From Oscillospiraceae bacterium (GTDB taxonomy: Bacteria > Bacillota > Clostridia > Oscillospirales > CAG-272), in the NCBI GenBank assembly GCA_015064355.1, contig SVSJ01000001.1, positions 62,001 through 126,000 on the forward strand: a stretch of DNA of 64,000 nt, in the 5' to 3' direction. Under the pieces are notes generated by a model. That model searched no databases, was not told the origin of the DNA, and saw nothing but the letters and a program-made list of their open reading frames with translations. Positions 6,932 to 14,080 of the stretch are shown one piece after another. The position numbers and the translations under genes were made by a program. Each line of letters begins with the position of its first letter. Within the stretch, counting starts at the first letter, position 1.

Positions 6932-9280
6932 TTATTTGTTTGAAGTGAAAATAGCTTCGAGCTCTGCGTAGGACAAGGCATCCGGACGGAAATAAACTTC
7001 TCTATCATGATTGTATCCGTAGTCCACAAGAAGAATGTAATCGGTACTTGCTGCCTTGCTGAATTCCATGACGCTCCATTTGTCATCGCAAATACTGGAG
7101 GATGCGTCAAGCAGCTTATATATATCAGCTTTGTTGTCAACAATAACCGCCTCAAATGTTATTGCGTTCACAAGTGCAACAGATTCGATTTGTTCGGACA
7201 GGTAATTCAGAACGTCCTTCTCTGAATTGAACTTTCCAAACGCTTCAACACACTCTTCACGAGCTGCAACGGATGAGCTGTATTCGTAAACCATTTCGCC
7301 GTACTTTTCATACAAAAACTTTGATTCATAGAAATAATCTTCGTCTGCGTTATCAAGCACGTTACTAAGTGCGTTAAGAAGCTTTACGTCACAGGAATAA
7401 ACCGGGAAATACATATAATTGCCAACGAATTTGTTATTCGTATCGACAGAATGGAAGTTAAGCCATCCAATAAGCACGGAACTATCTCTTTTAGCAGGAT
7501 CGAAAACACATTCACTGATAACATTTTCGAAATCCTCAAAATCAAATTCTCTATACGCAGAAACAAGCTGTTCGCTGTATCCGAGAATATTAAAGTCGAG
7601 CATATTCAAACTTGAATCTTTAAGTAATTCGGGCATATTGTACTGTGCAATATACTCTTCCGAATTGATCAGCTTATCAAATGCAGTGCTGTTAACATCA
7701 ACCTGAATTCTCTTTGCAAGCGGAACGCCAAAGTACGGTTTTTGTACCATTGTAACACTTTTAACATCGTTTGTGTAATATGTGCTGTGATACATGGCTT
7801 GAGCCTTTGATATACCGTAGGCACTTGCTTCAGGCTCTCTGTCCATTTCGAAAACTCGCACACCGTATTCATCGTAATACTCACCATAAGAGGTATAGTA
7901 TCCGTTTCCTGCTGGAATGTTATCTTTGTATACGTACTCGCCAAAGTCATAGGCAAGCTTTTTCATAGTTTCCGGATCATCCGAATAAACAAATCTCACG
8001 CTGCGAAGATCAACATAGCTGTGGAGTCTGTCAAGGGAAAGAATCGTATCAATGTCATCCCCATCAGTAAAGGTTACGTCCTCATTGACGTCGAGAGAAA
8101 TTGACTTTGTCATACCTGCGCGATATGAAGTACCTATCAAGCCGGTTGCATTAAGGGGTACTATAACGATAAATGCAAGTGCTATGCCCATGCAAATAAG
8201 AAATTTCTTGAAATCCTTGAACATTGCTCTTGTACTGCGGTACATGATCGAGTTCATCAGAACAAGGCCTATAAGTCCCCCGAACAGGAATCCGAAGAAA
8301 ATTGTTACTATATTTTGGTCGCTGATAAAATAGGATATCCAGGTGCCGAGAAGAGCTGCAGAAAATATCATTGCATATTTTACTACAACAAACACCGGCT
8401 TCCAGACAACTGTATTACCGGAAAGCTCGCTCTTTCTAAACTTGTTGAGAACCATTGCCCCTGCGTACATTACTATACTGGAAAGTGTAGCGAACAGCCA
8501 GCTGAACTTTGTTCCCTCAACGAACACTGCTATTTTGTAGACAAGATTAACAACCGGTGCCATAAATCTGACGCTCTCCACTGAGAGATAATAATTTTCG
8601 TAAAGGTCGGAATTGTCGCACAAAAGTGTTGTTGATATCACGTAAACGGCTACAGGCAGGAAAAGAATAATTAGAAGCATCAAAAACTTCATTACGTGGG
8701 TGCCTGTAAGACCGCCTGCAAGAAGAAACGCTGTGTAAATGAAGAAATACAAAAGTATTCCCGAAAGCATTATTAAAAAGAATTTTGAGGTGTACTGTGC
8801 TGCACCGTCAACAGACAAAAGGAACATCAAGTAGCTGAGTAGATTTGCAGCAACGATTGAAAGAATGAAATAGATAGCCGGAGTTGATGTTTCTATCACA
8901 AACATAGACTCGCGACGGATCGGGAAGCTGTGATAGCATCCTACACTCTTCTTTGAGTTAACGTAAGCCATTGCGGACATACCGGAAATAACAGCAAGAC
9001 CGCCTGATACAAGGAGACCGATAATCGATACATCACGCATATTGTTTTGTGTTCTCTCGATTATATCTTCTTGGCTCAAGTCATAACCGTAAGCATCGTA
9101 TTCTGCTCTGTAGATCCAGTCAACTTCGTTCTGTAGCATCACGTAAGACGGCAGAAGAATAACGAACAATGCGATAATAAGGAACAATACAAACTGCTGC
9201 CAGTTCTGCTTCAGATAAAATTTGAAATACGGTAAAGAAGAATATCTCTTCTTATCAACCAAGATTTTCGTGGAAGTCAT
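6932..9280 (-). CDS. ABC-2-type transporter permease with large extracytoplasmic C-domain
   Basis: Membrane component of the exporter encoded with the two preceding genes. The 782-residue product has about nine hydrophobic segments in residues 15-390, starting QQFVLFLIIALFVILLP. A hydrophilic region of about 390 residues without further membrane helices follows and should lie outside the cell. The first cytosolic loop holds KKSVGCYHSFPIRRESMF, typical of permeases paired with YtrA-type regulators. The start (9278-9280) has a GGAGGA site and overlaps the ATPase gene by 26 bp. Family relatives act in bacitracin or cell-wall-antibiotic stress, but the substrate here is unknown. Confidence 0.8.
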   Translation of the reverse strand: MTSTKILVDKKRYSSLPYFKFYLKQNWQQFVLFLIIALFVILLPSYVMLQNEVDWIYRAEYDAYGYDLSQEDIIERTQNNMRDVSIIGLLVSGGLAVISGMSAMAYVNSKKSVGCYHSFPIRRESMFVIETSTPAIYFILSIVAANLLSYLMFLLSVDGAAQYTSKFFLIMLSGILLYFFIYTAFLLAGGLTGTHVMKFLMLLIILFLPVAVYVISTTLLCDNSDLYENYYLSVESVRFMAPVVNLVYKIAVFVEGTKFSWLFATLSSIVMYAGAMVLNKFRKSELSGNTVVWKPVFVVVKYAMIFSAALLGTWISYFISDQNIVTIFFGFLFGGLIGLVLMNSIMYRSTRAMFKDFKKFLICMGIALAFIVIVPLNATGLIGTSYRAGMTKSISLDVNEDVTFTDGDDIDTILSLDRLHSYVDLRSVRFVYSDDPETMKKLAYDFGEYVYKDNIPAGNGYYTSYGEYYDEYGVRVFEMDREPEASAYGISKAQAMYHSTYYTNDVKSVTMVQKPYFGVPLAKRIQVDVNSTAFDKLINSEEYIAQYNMPELLKDSSLNMLDFNILGYSEQLVSAYREFDFEDFENVISECVFDPAKRDSSVLIGWLNFHSVDTNNKFVGNYMYFPVYSCDVKLLNALSNVLDNADEDYFYESKFLYEKYGEMVYEYSSSVAAREECVEAFGKFNSEKDVLNYLSEQIESVALVNAITFEAVIVDNKADIYKLLDASSSICDDKWSVMEFSKAASTDYILLVDYGYNHDREVYFRPDALSYAELEAIFTSNK

Positions 9281-10163
9281 AGCCTCTCTCCTCCATTTCT
9301 GCAATAAATATCTCCTCAAGAGTGAGGGGGATAAACTCTACAAACGCAGGACCTATCTCATTGATGTGTCCTTCTATCTCGTCTCTGTTCCCTCTTGCGA
9401 TCATTGTAAACAAGCTGCCTCTCTTTTCGAGCGATACGGGATGAAGCTCTTTGAGGCGTGCGTCTGCTTCGTACAGTTTATCCTTCGGGAAGGTCATTTG
9501 CACCTTATGTATTTCAAGCTTGATGTCGTCAAGACCCGCTTCAAATATAAGCTGACCTTTATGCAGGAGTGCCACGTGGTCACAAATATCCTCGATTTCC
9601 TTAAGGTTGTGAGATGCAAAGATCACGGTAACTCCACGGTCTGCCACCTCTTCAGCGATTATTCTGCAAACTGTGCGGCGCATTACCGGGTCAAGTCCGT
9701 CGAGAGTTTCGTCGCAAAGCAAGTATTGCGTTCTGCAGGAAAGTCCGAGAAGGAAGGATGCCTGCTTCTGCATACCCTTTGAGAAAGTTGAGATCTTGCG
9801 CTTGTCGTCAAGTCCGAATATTTCAAGATATTCCTTGTATTTCTCCAGAGAGAATGTGGGGTAAATACTCTTATAAAACTGCATCATATCGTAGATCGTG
9901 CAATGAGGCAGGAAATACTGGTCGTCAGAAAGATAAACAATATTCTCTTTTACAATAGAATTCTCCCAGATCTGTTCGCCGTCGAATGAAACTTCTCCTT
10001 CTGTAGTTCCGTAAACACCGCAAAGTATGCGAAGCAGTGTGGATTTTCCTGAACCGTTTGAGCCGATCAAGCCGAAAATCGATCCGTTTTCAATAGACAA
10101 TGCTACGTTATCAAGACTTCTTACTTCTTCAAAATCTTTTGTTACTGAATTAATCTTAATCAT
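9255..10163 (-). CDS. ABC transporter ATP-binding protein (YtrB-like)
   Basis: Nucleotide-binding subunit of the downstream permease, 302 residues. It shows Walker A GSNGSGKST (residues 34-42), a divergent signature loop FSKGMQKQ (about 128-135), Walker B YLLCDE with catalytic E152, the D-loop, and H185 in the switch (FASHN). The accessory C-terminal region (about 210-302) is typical of ABC-2 exporters. The start (10161-10163) follows GGGAGG and overlaps the gntR stop by 8 bp (ATGATTAA), so the three genes are translationally coupled. An upstream in-frame ATG would bury the start deep inside gntR and is rejected. Confidence 0.92.
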   Translation of the reverse strand: MIKINSVTKDFEEVRSLDNVALSIENGSIFGLIGSNGSGKSTLLRILCGVYGTTEGEVSFDGEQIWENSIVKENIVYLSDDQYFLPHCTIYDMMQFYKSIYPTFSLEKYKEYLEIFGLDDKRKISTFSKGMQKQASFLLGLSCRTQYLLCDETLDGLDPVMRRTVCRIIAEEVADRGVTVIFASHNLKEIEDICDHVALLHKGQLIFEAGLDDIKLEIHKVQMTFPKDKLYEADARLKELHPVSLEKRGSLFTMIARGNRDEIEGHINEIGPAFVEFIPLTLEEIFIAEMEERGYDFHENLG

Positions 10164-10548
10164 CGTTTGTACCTCCCAACTTACCGAATGCAATACGAGC
10201 CGCATTAACAAATTCTTCCTCGGTGATTCCGGTGCTCTTCATTTCATAAGCAAGTGCGGACATTTTGTCTACAAGCTTGTCATACTGTTCACCGCGCAGA
10301 TTTCTCATGCTGGCAAGAACGATACTGCCTCTACCCGGCAAAGACATGATAACACCTGTTCTCTCAAGCTCCGAATATGCCTTCTGTATTGTGTTAGGGT
10401 TAATACCAAGCTCCTTTGCAAGACTTCTGACAGAGGGTAGCTTATCGTCCGGCTTCAATTCTCCGATAAGTATCAATTTCTTGATATTGTCGATGAGCTG
10501 TTCGTAAAGCTGTTTTCTTCCCCTGAGGTCTACTGTAATTAAACTCAA
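10156..10548 (-). CDS. GntR-family regulator, YtrA subfamily
   Basis: Short transcriptional repressor of 130 residues. The N-terminal winged helix is typical of GntR proteins (LYEQLIDNIKKLILIGEL, KLPSVRSLAKELGINPNTIQKAYSELE, GRGSIV). It is followed by only about 50 helical residues instead of a ligand domain, which defines the YtrA group. It starts with TTG (10546-10548) after an AAGGGGG site, and no ATG is available. It heads an operon with the ABC genes, and a palindrome just downstream of its own -10 is the likely operator, so autoregulation is expected. Confidence 0.92.
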   Translation of the reverse strand: MSLITVDLRGRKQLYEQLIDNIKKLILIGELKPDDKLPSVRSLAKELGINPNTIQKAYSELERTGVIMSLPGRGSIVLASMRNLRGEQYDKLVDKMSALAYEMKSTGITEEEFVNAARIAFGKLGGTNDD

Positions 10549-10583
10549 ATTTTTGTCCCCCTTTCTACTGTACTATTCGTATT

Positions 10584-10597
10584 AATACAGTTGTATT
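10584..10597. promoter_or_regulatory. Candidate YtrA-type operator
   Basis: Palindrome AATACA-GT-TGTATT, overlapping the -10 and the presumed transcription start of the gntR-ABC operon. It is flanked by outer CGTAT/ATACG arms. A repressor bound here would block initiation. Confidence 0.6.
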
Positions 10598-10623
10598 GTA
10601 TCATACGGGGTAATTTCTGTCAA
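10595..10623 (-). promoter_or_regulatory. Promoter of gntR-ABC operon
   Basis: Minus-strand TTGACA (10618-10623), 17 bp, TACAAT (10595-10600). Confidence 0.87.
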
Positions 10624-10641
10624 TACTTTTTTAAATATTTA

Positions 10642-10670
10642 TTGAATTATTTTCCCAAAAATGGTATAAT
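10642..10670 (+). promoter_or_regulatory. Promoter of the UroD-like gene
   Basis: TTGAAT (10642-10647), 17 bp, TATAAT (10665-10670), 30 bp before the start codon. Confidence 0.8.
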
Positions 10671-10700
10671 GTATTATGAAATAAATATTTTGGAGATTAT

Positions 10701-11378
10701 ATGGACGTAAACAAGCGCTTTTTTCTTGATTTCCTCCTTGGAACCGGTGATGTACACGTTTTGTTCGAGCCCTACTTTTCCCACGGAAATGCCGAAACGA
10801 TCATATGGCGTAGAGGCGATCATTTATGGGATTCTCCCAAAGAATACATAAAAACTATGCTATCTGTTGCTGAAAGAACCCAATCTGATGTTATGGTTTG
10901 TGACGTCGGCTTGTTCCGCGGCGACAAGAAGCTAATGCTCATTGAATACCTACGTAAATATATGCTCAAAGGACGTCCTATCGGAACTTGTGTTATTTGC
11001 CATTCACAGGAAGACGTTGATATGGCATCTGACATTGCAGATTGCCTGGGTGTATACGGAAATGCAAAGTCGAAAATCGCTCCTGTTATCAGAATGGATG
11101 GAACTATTGAAGAAGCGATTGCACGTGGGGACTCCGGATGGTTTGCACGAGATAATGTTGAACATTATCTGAAAAACTACGGAGACAAAATCAGAATTTT
11201 AGGTGGACTTGGAGCTGAATTTATCCAAAGTGCTTCTCCTGCAAAGATCCAGAAGTCGATAGAACGTCTTGCCGCAAAGTACAAAGGAAAATGGGCGGTT
11301 GGCTCCGGTGGTATCGTTTCAAAAGACAAATATCTTGAGCTTGCTTCAATGCTTTGGGCATTTTTAAAGCTAAGATAA
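10701..11378 (+). CDS. Unassigned protein, weakly UroD-like
   Basis: A 225-residue soluble protein without signal or membrane segments. I do not recognise the family with certainty. The C-terminal third (DKIRILGGLGAEFIQSAS, then SPAKIQKSIERLAAKYKGKW and VGSGGIVSKDKYLELA) resembles the last barrel strands of uroporphyrinogen-decarboxylase-like proteins. The N-terminus (FEPYFSHGNAETIIWRRGDHLWDSPKEY) is less typical, and the protein is about 100 residues shorter than those enzymes. It has its own promoter, a GGAG site and no operon partner. No haem or corrinoid genes are nearby, so a methyltransferase or decarboxylase role is unproven. Confidence 0.45.
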   Translation: MDVNKRFFLDFLLGTGDVHVLFEPYFSHGNAETIIWRRGDHLWDSPKEYIKTMLSVAERTQSDVMVCDVGLFRGDKKLMLIEYLRKYMLKGRPIGTCVICHSQEDVDMASDIADCLGVYGNAKSKIAPVIRMDGTIEEAIARGDSGWFARDNVEHYLKNYGDKIRILGGLGAEFIQSASPAKIQKSIERLAAKYKGKWAVGSGGIVSKDKYLELASMLWAFLKLR

Positions 11379-11409
11379 CACTTATGAACCACTAATTCAT
11401 TAAAATCTG

Positions 11410-11438
11410 TTGCAAAATTCAAATTATTGGTATATAAT
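11410..11438 (+). promoter_or_regulatory. Promoter of yajC
   Basis: TTGCAA (11410-11415), 17 bp, TATAAT (11433-11438), with an AAGGAG ribosome site before the start at 11468. Confidence 0.85.
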
Positions 11439-11467
11439 ATTCAAAAATATATTAAGGAGAAATTACT

Positions 11468-11800
11468 ATGTATTACTTCCTCGAAGGCACAGGCGCGGCT
11501 GTTGATCCTGCAGCTGGCGGTGTCGGCGGCTTTATGCCCCTCATTATGATCGTTGCTATGATCGCTATTTTCTACTTCTTCATGTATCGTCCCCAGAAGA
11601 AGCAGGAAAAGGAAACAAACAACATGAGAAACAACCTCACAGTTGGTGATGAGATCACAACAATCGGTGGTATCATCGGCAAGATCGTTTCTATCAAGGA
11701 TGAGACCGTTGTTATTGAGACAACAGGCTCCTCCACAAAGATCAGAATTCTCAAGAGCGCAGTTCGTAACGTAGACGTTCACGCTGAAGACGCTGACTGA
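11468..11800 (+). CDS. yajC: Preprotein translocase subunit YajC
   Basis: Accessory membrane subunit of the Sec holotranslocon, 110 residues. One membrane helix (about 22-41, FMPLIMIVAMIAIFYFFMYR) is followed by the hallmark RPQKKQEKE and then the cytosolic domain NNLTVGDEITTIGGIIGKIVSI. The start has an AAGGAG site. In many Clostridia the next gene is a TIGR04086 membrane protein, as here. No secD or secF is present in the window. Confidence 0.95.
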   Translation: MYYFLEGTGAAVDPAAGGVGGFMPLIMIVAMIAIFYFFMYRPQKKQEKETNNMRNNLTVGDEITTIGGIIGKIVSIKDETVVIETTGSSTKIRILKSAVRNVDVHAEDAD

Positions 11801-11888
11801 TTTTAAAGTTTAACCTCTTGAATGACAATTAGCATTTTCCTTTCGTTCCCGGAATAAGATTTACAAAGTAATCTTTTTTGGAGGCTGT

Positions 11889-12311
11889 ATGAAAGGTAAT
11901 GTCAGGTCATCAAGAGGTCTTTTTCTTTCTTGTTTAATGTCGCAAATTGTTTGGTTCGTTTCTGCTGTCATTTTGTTGCTACTGTTTTGTGCCATATCAA
12001 ATTCTATGAGCGACCCTGAGTCTGTATCAATGCCCCTCTCCCTTTGTGCGCTATATCTTAGTGCGATTATCGGAGGCGTTGGTGCTGTGAAACTCTCAGG
12101 AGACGGAATATTATCGGGACTTGTTTCCGGTTTTATTAGTGCTGGGATCATTTTGCTTTTATCAGCACTGCCCTTGCCGTCCTCAGGTTTAAGCACTGTA
12201 AACTCTATAATACTTCTGCTTCTCGTGATTCCCGCAAGTGTCATCGGCTCTTTTATTGGTAAGAAAAGAAGCAAAAAAATCAAGCATTACTCAAAGAGGA
12301 AACGTCCGTGA
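11889..12311 (+). CDS. TIGR04086-type membrane protein
   Basis: A 140-residue integral membrane protein with four predicted helices (about residues 12-37, 47-67, 73-93 and 104-125) and a very basic C-terminal tail (KKRSKKIKHYSKRKRP). Size, topology and position immediately after yajC match the clostridial TIGR04086 family, whose function is unknown. The start follows TTGGAGG. No clear terminator separates it from yajC (88 bp), so it may be co-transcribed. Confidence 0.7.
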   Translation: MKGNVRSSRGLFLSCLMSQIVWFVSAVILLLLFCAISNSMSDPESVSMPLSLCALYLSAIIGGVGAVKLSGDGILSGLVSGFISAGIILLLSALPLPSSGLSTVNSIILLLLVIPASVIGSFIGKKRSKKIKHYSKRKRP

Positions 12312-12348
12312 ATATTAAAAACTCACATTATTGTTTGATTGAAACAAA

Positions 12349-12377
12349 TTGACTAATTTACCGATCGGTGCTATAAT
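12349..12377 (+). promoter_or_regulatory. Promoter of DUF554 gene with palindromes
   Basis: TTGACT (12349-12354), 17 bp, TATAAT (12372-12377). The spacer contains ACCGATCGGT (12360-12369). An inverted repeat ATTGCCAGAA/TTCTTGGCAAT (12378-12400) follows the -10, so regulator binding or a leader hairpin is possible. Confidence 0.82.
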
Positions 12378-12416
12378 ATTGCCAGAAAGTTCTTGGCAAT
12401 AAAGTGAGTAATCAAA

Positions 12417-13109
12417 ATGATCGGTGTAATTATAAATGTTATAACAGTGATCGTAGGGTCTTTGGTGGGGTTGCTATTCAAGAAAGGAATTCCGGAAAAA
12501 GTCAGCAAGGCTGTTATGATCGGTTTAGGTGCGTGCACTCTCTATATTGGTATTTCAGGCAGTCTTTCTGGAGAAAATGTACTCATATTAATAGCGTCTG
12601 TTGTCTTGGGCGCGATAGTCGGAACTCTTCTGAATATTGATGGTGCAATTAACAAGCTTGCCATCAAAGTTGAAGAAAAATTCAAAAAGGACAACGCAAA
12701 CGTGTCCATAGCTGAAGGGCTGATCACAGCCACCCTGCTTTTCTGTGTTGGTTCAATGACTGTCACAGGATCTATTCAAGCAGGTCTCACGGGAGACAAC
12801 TCAATTCTTATTACAAAAGCAACTCTCGACTTGGTATCATCAATGATGCTTGCCTCCAGCCTTGGTGTCGGCGTTCTTATGGCATCTGTATCGGTATTTG
12901 TTATTCAAGGCGGCCTTGTGCTTCTTGCCGGACTTATCTCCCCCGTAATGAGCACAGGAGCAATTAACGAAATGACCTGTGCAGGATCATTGCTTATCGT
13001 TATGATAGGAACAAACCTTATGGGTATTACAAAAATCAAAGTTGCGGATTTTTTACCCGCGATTATTTTCGCACCCATCATTTATAACTTGGTTAATTTG
13101 TTTATATAA
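12417..13109 (+). CDS. DUF554 membrane protein (YdfK/YqgA-like)
   Basis: A 230-residue protein with about seven membrane helices. It begins MIGVIINVITVIVGSLVGLL and contains the conserved GLGACTLYIGISGSL and LLFCVGSMTVTGSIQAGLTGD, all characteristic of DUF554. The molecular function is unknown; a transporter is usually assumed. It is a single gene with its own promoter and a weak ribosome site (GTGAG). It is separated from the next gene by a region carrying a spore-type promoter. Confidence 0.9.
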   Translation: MIGVIINVITVIVGSLVGLLFKKGIPEKVSKAVMIGLGACTLYIGISGSLSGENVLILIASVVLGAIVGTLLNIDGAINKLAIKVEEKFKKDNANVSIAEGLITATLLFCVGSMTVTGSIQAGLTGDNSILITKATLDLVSSMMLASSLGVGVLMASVSVFVIQGGLVLLAGLISPVMSTGAINEMTCAGSLLIVMIGTNLMGITKIKVADFLPAIIFAPIIYNLVNLFI

Positions 13110-13153
13110 AATTTCATTCGCAATTTTTTCAGTATTCTCACACAAATTACCAT

Positions 13154-13183
13154 TCATAAATTCGTAATAGTTGAATCATAATA
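13154..13183 (+). promoter_or_regulatory. Candidate SigG promoter of SASP gene
   Basis: TCATA (13154-13158), 18 bp, CATAATA (13177-13183). The -10 matches the SigG pattern CATnnTA exactly, and the -35 matches GnATR at four of five positions. Confidence 0.6.
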
Positions 13184-13190
13184 TTAGCGT

Positions 13191-13226
13191 GAGACAGGAA
13201 AGTCTCGCCGAGAGAAATAATCTCTC
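13191..13226 (+). other. Twin hairpins in SASP mRNA leader
   Basis: Two adjacent palindromes, GAGAC/GTCTC and GAGAGA/TCTCTC, lie between the spore promoter and the start codon. They may stabilise the abundant spore transcript, but this is inferred from structure only. Confidence 0.5.
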
Positions 13227-13261
13227 AGAAACATTTATGATTTTGAATGGAGAAAACAATA

Positions 13262-13468
13262 ATGGCTACAAAGAATTCTAACAGAATCGTTGTTCCCGAA
13301 GCAAAGGCTGCTATGGAACAGTTCAAGATGCAGGCTGCAAGTGAAGTAGGCGTTAACCTTCAGAACGGTTATAACGGCGACCTCACTTCCCGCCAGGCTG
13401 GCTCTATCGGCGGTCAGATGGTAAAGAAAATGATCGAAAAGTACGAAAACGATCTTTCCGCTAAATAA
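13262..13468 (+). CDS. Alpha/beta-type small acid-soluble spore protein
   Basis: DNA-binding protein that coats spore DNA in A-like form and protects it from UV and heat. The 68-residue product shows the family signature RIVVPEAKAAMEQFKMQAA, then SEVGV at the germination-protease site region and GYNGDLTSRQAGSIGGQMVKKMIE. The start at 13262 is preferred because a GGAG site lies nine bases upstream; an in-frame ATG at 13247 contains that site. It is monocistronic, has a SigG-like promoter and is closed by a strong terminator. Confidence 0.95.
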   Translation: MATKNSNRIVVPEAKAAMEQFKMQAASEVGVNLQNGYNGDLTSRQAGSIGGQMVKKMIEKYENDLSAK

Positions 13469-13498
13469 GTTTTTCTAAAGATTTTCAAAGCAAAAAAG

Positions 13499-13530
13499 AA
13501 AACCTCGGTGTTTTTTACTCCGAGGTTTTT
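13499..13530. terminator. Bidirectional terminator (SASP / nrdG)
   Basis: A 9-bp stem AAACCTCGG/CCGAGGTTT flanked by A- and T-rich sequence, lying between convergent genes. Confidence 0.87.
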
Positions 13531-13539
13531 CATTTGTAT

Positions 13540-14064
13540 TTACTTTTCGTCCCAAAGAACGATCTCACCGCAGTCTCGAGTTTTACAGAGGTCGATAAGA
13601 CGCTGATTTTCAGATCCTCTGAACCTGAGAGATATATTCCTGAGCTTTTCAACGTATCTGCCGTCAACGAGCACGTCAATATACGAGAGAAGCTCTGATG
13701 TAACATCTGTGTGGGGATAGGCGGTCGGATCGTTCAACTCATCATAAGTGAAGCCGGAAAAGGCCCATATATCCTTATTCGGATATGCCACTCTCACACG
13801 CTTTACAAACGGAAGAAGCTCCTTTTGATTTTTGGGTTCAAAGGGCTCGCCCCCAAGTATGGTGAGTCCTCTGATATATGAGGGGGCAAGCATTTTCAAA
13901 ATCTTCTCTTCTGTTTCAGCGGTAAAGTGCTGACCGTAGTGAAAATCCCAAGTCTGTGGCTGAAAACAGTTTTCGCAGTGATTGGTACAGCCGGATACAA
14001 AGAGAGAAATTCTGACTCCGGGTCCGTTTGCTATATCACAATCTTTTATTTCACCGTAATGCAT
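13540..14064 (-). CDS. nrdG: Anaerobic ribonucleotide reductase activating protein
   Basis: Radical-SAM enzyme that installs the glycyl radical on NrdD. The 174-residue product has the cluster motif CTNHCENC (C26, C30, C33), the N-terminal MHYGEIKDCDIANGPGVRISLF and the SAM-binding TILGGEPFEPKNQKELLPF. Length is normal. It lies 16 bp downstream of nrdD on the same strand and shares its promoter. The presence of nrdDG indicates anaerobic deoxyribonucleotide synthesis. Confidence 0.96.
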   Translation of the reverse strand: MHYGEIKDCDIANGPGVRISLFVSGCTNHCENCFQPQTWDFHYGQHFTAETEEKILKMLAPSYIRGLTILGGEPFEPKNQKELLPFVKRVRVAYPNKDIWAFSGFTYDELNDPTAYPHTDVTSELLSYIDVLVDGRYVEKLRNISLRFRGSENQRLIDLCKTRDCGEIVLWDEK

Positions 14065-14080
14065 AAAAGTCTCCAGTCAA

